Assembly: GCA_030064795.1 (NCBI GenBank)
Contig: JASJEI010000082.1
Location: forward strand, 1-10,540
Source of the DNA: Pleurocapsa sp. MO_226.B13
GTDB lineage: Bacteria > Cyanobacteriota > Cyanobacteriia > Cyanobacteriales > Xenococcaceae
DNA length: 10,540 nt
Reading direction: 5' to 3'
Position numbers and translations under genes: made by a program. Within the stretch, counting starts at the first letter, position 1; every line of letters starts with the position of its first letter. Shown here piece by piece: positions 6,460 through 10,540 of the stretch. The notes below the pieces were generated by a model, which saw nothing but the letters and a program-made list of their open reading frames with translations, had not been told where the DNA came from and ran no database searches.

Positions 6460-7545
6460 CTACCATTCCTCCTCGTCTGCAACGGCAAAACTAAGATTAA
6501 TCTGAACTATGGCGCGATCGCGATCTGTTTCGCTAAACTCCATTTGACTGGCTGCTTCTAAGGCTTGCTCATCCAAAAGAGAGTTGCCACTAGAAATAGC
6601 GACCATCGCATCGATAACTCGACCATCACGATTTAATGTAAGTTGAATTCCTGCCGTTCCTTCTACACCATCTAAGACATCGGGATATTCTGGTTGGCAG
6701 TTATCTTTGCAGGCAATAGATAAAGGTGCTGATGTCTGGTTGGTATCATTATTTGCAGCAGCCCGATCGTTGTTTAGGTCATCACTATTATCATCTGTCT
6801 TGGATTTCGCATCGGAATTGTTGGCGACAGTGTTTTCAGAATCTTCTGGATTGGGCTTTTGGTTGTCAAGCGATCGCTCTGTAGTTGGTAATTTTGACGA
6901 AGGCTGTTCTCGATTTGGTACTGGTTTATCTAAGTCGGCAAGTGGTTTTTTCTCGGCTAAACTTGAATTCTCAAAAGGTTTATCGGGCGGTTGGTTATCT
7001 TCGATTAGTTTTTCAGGTTTTGCAGTCGGGCGATTTACTTTTCTTTCTGGCTTGGCGGTCGGAGTTGATGCAACCTGAGTATTATCTGCGGTTACTCGAT
7101 CTTTATTTGGTTTGGTAGTAACGGGTTTAATTTCTGGCGTTTCGGTTACGGCTGGCGGTAATTTTGGCGGTGGTTTGACTGGAGGATTTGGAGGAGATTT
7201 TGGCGGTGTAGGTTTTTCGGGTGGTGTGGGTGGTTTAGAAGGTGATAATTTTTCTTCTACTGGAGGATCTGTAGGAGTTTCTGATGCTGCAACTTTTTGG
7301 GAATTTTGGGCGGATTTAGCTGGCGTATTAGACGAAGATTTATCCGAAGATGTCTCTGTATTTCTTTGTTCGGTCAATTCGACAATAGCGATGGGAGTCA
7401 AAGATTTTTCTTCTGCCGACACAAATTCTTTGGTTTGGTATCGAGATACGATTAGCGCGATCGCTCCATGTATAAATAAAGAAAGCAACAAACCTAATAT
7501 TAGACTATTTCTCTCTTGTTGCTGTCTATTATAAAAATTGGGCAT
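6460..7545 (-). CDS. TonB family energy-transducing protein
   Basis: The 361-residue product has TonB architecture. A short cytoplasmic N-terminus is followed by one membrane anchor at about 15-34 carrying the S-xxx-H motif (S22, H26) that in TonB contacts the ExbB/ExbD proton channel. A proline/lysine-rich periplasmic segment runs from about 91 to 142 (PPTPPEKPTPPK and similar), then a long low-complexity Asn/Asp/Lys linker to about 275. The C-terminal TonB_C domain (about 284-358) contains YPDVLDGVEGTAGIQLTL and DEQALEAA. Two cysteines, C279 and C283 (CKDNC), sit just before that domain. No ExbB or ExbD gene is in the window, so the motor must be encoded elsewhere. Its position directly upstream of the receptor suggests a dedicated TonB for this uptake route. 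The gap to the upstream hydrolase-like gene is 88 bases, with no terminator seen. Confidence 0.93.
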   Translation of the reverse strand: MPNFYNRQQQERNSLILGLLLSLFIHGAIALIVSRYQTKEFVSAEEKSLTPIAIVELTEQRNTETSSDKSSSNTPAKSAQNSQKVAASETPTDPPVEEKLSPSKPPTPPEKPTPPKSPPNPPVKPPPKLPPAVTETPEIKPVTTKPNKDRVTADNTQVASTPTAKPERKVNRPTAKPEKLIEDNQPPDKPFENSSLAEKKPLADLDKPVPNREQPSSKLPTTERSLDNQKPNPEDSENTVANNSDAKSKTDDNSDDLNNDRAAANNDTNQTSAPLSIACKDNCQPEYPDVLDGVEGTAGIQLTLNRDGRVIDAMVAISSGNSLLDEQALEAASQMEFSETDRDRAIVQINLSFAVADEEEW

Positions 7546-7630
7546 TCAAGTCTATTGCAGTAGGCTTTTTTTACCGAATTGGCTTTAGACTCTATTTTAG
7601 GTTAGGTTTGCTGCCTGTTCTAAAAGTTTA

Positions 7631-7806
7631 TAGCTAAAGAAAATTCTGAATTGCTTCTGTCACTGCTTCATGATACTCTTCATAAATCCCCAACGTTCCT
7701 CTCAATCTAACTGTTTGCACTTTTTCCAACTCTACCATCGCCTCCATTTCCGCTTTTGATTTCGGGGGCACATTTTCTGCCAGAATGATCGACACGGGTA
7801 TCGATA
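7631..7806 (-). repeat. Intact partner of the duplicated hydrolase 3' segment
   Basis: This stretch, the last part of the hydrolase-like gene with its stop codon, matches about 2380-2554 in the same orientation about 5.2 kb away. Landmarks shared by both copies on the + strand are CTAAAGAAA, CTTCATAAATCCCCAA and TTTCCGCTTTTGATTT. Similarity ends within a few bases of the stop codon on one side and at the codons for S-I-P-V on the other. Confidence 0.8.
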
Positions 7807-8533
7807 CAGAATCCAAAAGTTGCAAGAATTCTTCTCTATCTGCTACAGGATCGATCGCGCCAGTAACAAAGGCAGCAGGGGCATATCTCGCACCAGGCTT
7901 TGAGGTGATTTGATGTTTTTGGGCGATAAATTCTGGAGTTAGTTTGGTTTCATCCACATAGACGTGACGTTTATACATCAAGCGCAGAAAGGAAGGGGTA
8001 GTGTTGAGATAGTATAACCCTTGTCCGATAACAGGCGATCGCACTAGATTTTTAACTCCATTTCTGACACCATCGGGTAAACCCATAACTCGTAAAGGTC
8101 CTTGCCAAGTGGGAGCGATTAAAATTAGTTGAGAAATTAGATCTGGGTTATCCTGTGCGAATTTTAAAGCGTATCCTGAAGCATGACCCGCAGCAATAAG
8201 GATAATTGGACTATTAAAAATAGATTTAATAAAATCTCCCAACAACTGCTGAAATAATGCGGGATTATAATCCACAGGAGGACATTGAGACTCGCCAAAT
8301 CCCAACCAATCTAAAACCGTCACTCGATATTGTGTAGCCAGTATATTGGCAATACCTTTCATTTCCGTGCGACTGGAAACCGTACTAAAAGCGGGAAGTA
8401 ACAGTACGGGATTTTCCTCTCCGATGGTTTCATAAACTATTTGATATTGCTTGTCTAAAAAATTCCAGTGGTAAACATTTTTTTTCCCGCCAATACTAGA
8501 GTTATTTTGAATCCGATTGGTTGCTGTAGTCAT
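7634..8533 (-). CDS. Alpha/beta-hydrolase-fold protein with degenerate catalytic triad
   Basis: The 299-residue product shows the alpha/beta-hydrolase fold. It has a VLLLPAFSTVSSR oxyanion-loop region (residues 43-55), VTVLDWLGFGES (71-82), a nucleophile-elbow-like GHASG (116-120), a cap region, and a C-terminal strand-helix pair ending EAVTEAIQNFL. In the elbow G-x-Nu-x-G the nucleophile position is Ala118, not Ser, with Ser119 one place late. The usual acid position after strand 7 (IILAENVPP, 249-257) reads Val255, and the usual His before 'YEE' (RGTLGIYEE, 278-286) reads Leu281. By this alignment it is probably a non-catalytic binding protein, although a shifted active site is possible. 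It lacks a signal peptide, so it should be cytoplasmic. It is the first gene after the perfect Zur-type box and precedes the TonB, receptor and carrier genes, so a role in handling the imported chelate is plausible but unproven. A truncated copy lies at 2381-2548. Confidence 0.85.
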   Translation of the reverse strand: MTTATNRIQNNSSIGGKKNVYHWNFLDKQYQIVYETIGEENPVLLLPAFSTVSSRTEMKGIANILATQYRVTVLDWLGFGESQCPPVDYNPALFQQLLGDFIKSIFNSPIILIAAGHASGYALKFAQDNPDLISQLILIAPTWQGPLRVMGLPDGVRNGVKNLVRSPVIGQGLYYLNTTPSFLRLMYKRHVYVDETKLTPEFIAQKHQITSKPGARYAPAAFVTGAIDPVADREEFLQLLDSVSIPVSIILAENVPPKSKAEMEAMVELEKVQTVRLRGTLGIYEEYHEAVTEAIQNFL

Positions 8534-8603
8534 AGCTATTAGTGAAGAGAAATCTATCTATATTGAGATCTTAGTCAGATTTTATTCATAGCGATCCATT
8601 TTG

Positions 8604-8618
8604 TGATAATCATTATCA
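8604..8618. promoter_or_regulatory. Perfect 7-1-7 Zur/Fur-family box upstream of the uptake locus
   Basis: TGATAATCATTATCA is a perfect 15-base palindrome (7-1-7). This form is expected for cyanobacterial Zur sites, and the core also fits the GATAAT-N-ATTATC unit of Fur boxes. It lies 70 bases upstream of the hydrolase-like ATG at 8533 and 18 bases after the stop codon of the CDF gene, so it should control the downstream uptake genes and not the efflux gene. A related, weaker box precedes the COG0523 gene at 2302-2316. Zur is favoured over Fur because of that gene; neither regulator is encoded here. Confidence 0.8.
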
Positions 8619-8636
8619 TTCTATCTAGTTTGGTTT

Positions 8637-9248
8637 TTAAATTAATTCGGCTCTTGCTTGAGTGAGAACTTTTCCCGCAGATTGGGCAAAAACCACAGTG
8701 AGTAATAACCCTAAAATGAAATCTGGCAAAAACGAACCAGTTAGAAATACCAGTCCAGCAGTTATTAACACCGAAGTATTGGCAATAATGTCATTACGGG
8801 AACACAGCCAAACCGAGGACATATTGATATTGTCGTTACGGTGACGAATCAACAGTAAAAAGCAGATTAGGTTAGCTACCAAAGCTAAAATACCTATCTC
8901 GCCCATTAATTGAACTGTGGGGACGGTTTGAGCAAATAATTGATAGGTCGCTCTAGCAAATACAGCGATCGCCGATAGAAACATAATACTACCTTTGAGC
9001 ATTGCCGATCGCGCCTGGGCTTTTTTACCTTTTTGAATAACGTAAAGGCTACAGCCATAAACTAAAGCATCACCGAGCATATCCAAGGAATCACCTGTTA
9101 GAGATAAAGAGGCTGCTTTAATTCCCCCGCTAAACTCCACCACAAACATCACCGCATTGATTATCAAAATAATCCACAGTATTTTAGCTTGGCGTTTTTG
9201 CAGTTTTTCTAATTCCTTTGCTTTGTGTTGACAACAATGTTCTGCCAT
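8637..9248 (-). CDS. Short cation diffusion facilitator-like efflux protein without cytoplasmic domain
   Basis: The 203-residue product has a Cys/His-containing N-terminus (MAEHCCQHK), a basic/coiled stretch to about 22, and six hydrophobic segments (about 23-43, 50-72, 83-103, 114-134, 155-172 and 174-190). The order fits the CDF membrane domain. Helix 2 carries D56-xxx-D60 in GDSLDMLGDA, matching the DxxxD or HxxxD metal site of the family. Helix 5 has D153-xxx-N157 in SRNDIIANTS where most members have HxxxD. The protein stops directly after helix 6, whereas typical CDF proteins are about 300 residues and end in a ferredoxin-like cytoplasmic domain. Small CDF-like proteins of this length, often beside CadC/ArsR regulators, are known. 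It probably exports a divalent metal (Zn, Cd or Co) from the cytoplasm. Its promoter region carries two ArsR-type palindromes, and the repressor gene lies immediately upstream. Confidence 0.85.
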   Translation of the reverse strand: MAEHCCQHKAKELEKLQKRQAKILWIILIINAVMFVVEFSGGIKAASLSLTGDSLDMLGDALVYGCSLYVIQKGKKAQARSAMLKGSIMFLSAIAVFARATYQLFAQTVPTVQLMGEIGILALVANLICFLLLIRHRNDNINMSSVWLCSRNDIIANTSVLITAGLVFLTGSFLPDFILGLLLTVVFAQSAGKVLTQARAELI

Positions 9249-9260
9249 GATTTTTTATCT

Positions 9261-9280
9261 AAACGTTCAAATGAATGTTT
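9261..9280. promoter_or_regulatory. ArsR/SmtB-type operator 1, proximal to the CDF gene
   Basis: AAACGTTCAAATGAATGTTT is a near-perfect palindrome: 8 of 10 half-site positions pair, with core TTCA-N2-TGAA. It starts 13 bases upstream of the CDF ATG. The TTCA/TGAA arms resemble sites of SmtB/ZiaR/CadC repressors. Confidence 0.7.
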
Positions 9281-9290
9281 GAATAAAATC

Positions 9291-9296
9291 ATTCTA
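9291..9296 (-). promoter_or_regulatory. Candidate -10 hexamer of the CDF gene
   Basis: On the minus strand the hexamer reads TAGAAT (five of six matches to TATAAT). It lies between the two palindromic operators, so a bound repressor would cover the promoter from both sides. No convincing -35 was found at 16-18 bases. Confidence 0.4.
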
Positions 9297-9298
9297 TC

Positions 9299-9324
9299 TT
9301 CAAACGTTCAAAAGAACATTAGAA
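9299..9324. promoter_or_regulatory. ArsR/SmtB-type operator 2, distal
   Basis: The 26-base segment has nested inverted pairs, GTTC/GAAC around AAAA in the centre and TTC/GAA at the outer ends; 9 of 13 half-site positions pair. It shares AAACGTTCAA with operator 1. Centre-to-centre spacing of the two operators is about 41 bases, close to four helical turns, which would place two dimers on one face of the DNA. Confidence 0.6.
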
Positions 9325-9381
9325 TGTAAACTAAATTGAAACGATAAAAATAGAGAAAAACTAAGACATACTAAATAAAAG

Positions 9382-9744
9382 CTAAATCAACTCCCGCAAA
9401 GAATAGCTGAGAATATCAGTCACGCGCCGATCTTTTAGGGAATAATAAGCTAATTTGCCGTCATTACGATATTTAAGTAATTTCAAATCTCGCATTTTCC
9501 GCAAATGATGGGAAGCGGTAGCGATTTTGACATTTAACATGGCAGCAATATCGCAGACACAAAGCTCATCGCCGTTTCTGAGGGCATAAAGTATCTTAAC
9601 CCGCGAGCGGTCTGCTAAAGCACCAAAAATAACCGTCATTTCCTCTAAAGTATCCTCTGAAGGAAAAGTTGACCGAATTTGAGTAACTAAATCGGTGTTG
9701 AAACATCTTACCTGACAAATATCGTCTGCTTTGGTTTTACTCAC
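9382..9744 (-). CDS. ArsR/SmtB family metal-sensing repressor, CadC type
   Basis: The 120-residue product is a winged helix-turn-helix repressor. It has the family segments ALADRSRVKILYAL (residues 42-55), ELCVCDIA (60-67), a recognition helix IATASHHLRKMRDLKL and a wing YRNDGKLAYYSL. Four cysteines, C10, C14, C62 and C64, reproduce the CxxxC plus CVC arrangement of the alpha3N metal site of CadC, which binds Cd, Pb or Zn. The alpha5 zinc site of SmtB is not conserved: after YYSL the sequence reads DRRVTDILSYSLREL, with Arg in place of the first sensor His. The start is a GTG at 9744, with an in-frame TAA three codons upstream excluding a longer form. Metal binding should release it from the two palindromes between its gene and the CDF gene 133 bases downstream. 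Transcriptional self-control is not evident from the 100 bases upstream. Confidence 0.92.
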   Translation of the reverse strand: MSKTKADDICQVRCFNTDLVTQIRSTFPSEDTLEEMTVIFGALADRSRVKILYALRNGDELCVCDIAAMLNVKIATASHHLRKMRDLKLLKYRNDGKLAYYSLKDRRVTDILSYSLRELI

Positions 9745-9844
9745 GGGTATTTAAGGGCAACTGCTAAATCTATTTAGTTCAATGGTACAAGATACTTGAA
9801 TTCCTAATGGGTTGGAAAGCGCGATCGCATCCTCAACGAAAAAA

Positions 9845-10540
9845 TCAATCAATCGCCAAACTGGGTTTAACAATTGCTGGCACGATACGATGACAAGCCA
9901 TTTTCCCACCGCCAATATTTCTGGCAACAGGACCAATTTGCAAAGCAGCCAAACCACCCATAATAAAAAAGTTGGACTTGGGCAGACGTAAATGTTCGTC
10001 TAGTACGGGTAAACCGTTAACTATTTCTGTCGGATAAGTCTCCAGTACGTCTTGTAATAAAGGATGTTCTGTTACATTAAATTTCGTACCAGTAGCTAAC
10101 CAGATACGGTTAAATTGATGTTTGTTTCCATCGTGACAACGAACCTGCCAGAGATTATCTTGCCACTGTGCGTAACTGACTTGACAGCATTCATCGATCC
10201 TCATCTTCCCTTCGTTGGCTGCTTGGTTCAATTGCAGCATCATGTCTGGAGTCATCGAACCGCCATTACGTGCTTGTTGTATTTGCTGGTAACGAACATA
10301 CCAATCGGTTTCAGCATGAAAGTCTTTAAGATATTTTGGTCCCAACCAACCAGGATCGGCATCAAAGATTTTTGACTGTAACTGTTTTCTAGTCATCAAG
10401 GTAACAGTTGCACCCAGATTTGTCGCACCTTTGGCTAAATGTCCGCTAGTTAAGCCACCACCAACGATTAAAATATGCTCTCCCGTTAAATTGAGTCGGT
10501 TTAAATTTACCTGTTGAGAATGACATAATTTATTTGAGGG
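9845..10540 (-). CDS. FAD/NAD(P)-binding oxidoreductase, 3' part (start outside the window)
   Basis: The frame is open from the window edge to a TGA at 9845-9847, giving 231 codons. A dinucleotide-binding motif reads ILIVGGGLTSG just upstream of 10400, inside the open frame, so starts at or below 10399 would cut the Rossmann fold and are wrong. Later landmarks are IWLATGT, typical of the second strand that closes the FAD/NAD domain, and a C-terminal GGLAALQIGPVARNIGGGKMA segment resembling the end of FAD-dependent proteins related to lysine/ornithine N-hydroxylases or other NAD(P)-binding oxidoreductases. The substrate cannot be told. It lies 100 bases upstream of the repressor gene on the same strand, with a HIP1 octamer in between. 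N-hydroxylases can make hydroxamate chelators, which would suit the locus, but that is speculative. Confidence 0.75.
   Translation of the reverse strand, partial: PSNKLCHSQQVNLNRLNLTGEHILIVGGGLTSGHLAKGATNLGATVTLMTRKQLQSKIFDADPGWLGPKYLKDFHAETDWYVRYQQIQQARNGGSMTPDMMLQLNQAANEGKMRIDECCQVSYAQWQDNLWQVRCHDGNKHQFNRIWLATGTKFNVTEHPLLQDVLETYPTEIVNGLPVLDEHLRLPKSNFFIMGGLAALQIGPVARNIGGGKMACHRIVPAIVKPSLAID

Noticed and set aside
7112..7534. 140-codon Gly-rich open frame on the plus strand
   Set aside because: It is antisense to the proline-rich part of TonB; CCN proline codons read as GGN glycine on the other strand. No start signal or domain.
9751..9957. 68-codon minus-strand frame between the flavoprotein and repressor genes
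   Set aside because: It overlaps the conserved C-terminus of the flavoprotein in another frame and has no domain-like pattern.
9845..10399. Flavoprotein starting at TTG 10399
   Set aside because: The nucleotide-binding GGGLTSG lies upstream in the same open frame, so the true start is outside the window.
1..10540. CRISPR arrays, tRNA, rRNA or insertion sequences
   Set aside because: No regularly spaced direct repeats, tRNA-like cloverleaf or transposase-like frame was found on either strand.

Overview
The window looks like part of a cyanobacterial chromosome. The evidence is about ten copies of the HIP1 octamer GCGATCGC (for example at 803, 2635 and 4146), an AMIN domain fused to a TonB-dependent receptor, an AT-rich composition, and a GC-rich CCCCCTTAGAAAGGGGG-type dispersed repeat. 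The genus cannot be named from sequence alone. Every supported gene lies on the minus strand, so transcription runs from high to low coordinates.

Layout, in transcription order. (1) 10540-9845: the 3' part of a FAD/NAD(P)-binding oxidoreductase, open at the window edge. (2) 9744-8637: a metal-tolerance cassette with a CadC-type ArsR/SmtB repressor, an intergenic region holding two imperfect palindromic operators around a -10-like hexamer, and a short cation diffusion facilitator (CDF) lacking the usual cytoplasmic domain. (3) 8618-2583: a metal-complex uptake locus. It opens with a perfect TGATAAT-C-ATTATCA palindrome (Fur-family, probably Zur), followed by an alpha/beta-hydrolase-fold protein that appears to lack all three catalytic residues, a TonB energiser, an AMIN-domain TonB-dependent outer-membrane receptor, and an inner-membrane MFS carrier of the AmpG/RhtX type whose start lies 2 bases after the receptor stop. 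(4) 2548-2381: an orphan 55-codon fragment that is a diverged copy of the last 55 codons of the hydrolase-like gene. (5) 2316-211: a second, weaker Zur/Fur-like box, a COG0523 (CobW/ZNG1-type) metallochaperone GTPase, and a WD40 beta-propeller overlapping it by 13 bases. (6) 110-1: the first 36 codons of a small protein.

A coherent reading is metal homeostasis, most likely zinc. Under deficiency a Zur-type repressor would release an outer-membrane receptor, its own TonB, an inner-membrane carrier and a COG0523 chaperone. Under excess the CadC-like repressor would release an efflux pump encoded immediately upstream. The combination of dedicated TonB, AMIN-receptor and RhtX-like MFS (not an ABC importer) suggests uptake of a metal-chelate, perhaps a zincophore, without an ATP-driven permease. 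The degenerate hydrolase and the WD40 partner are the least understood components. Zinc as the metal is an inference from the box form and the COG0523 gene; iron is not excluded.
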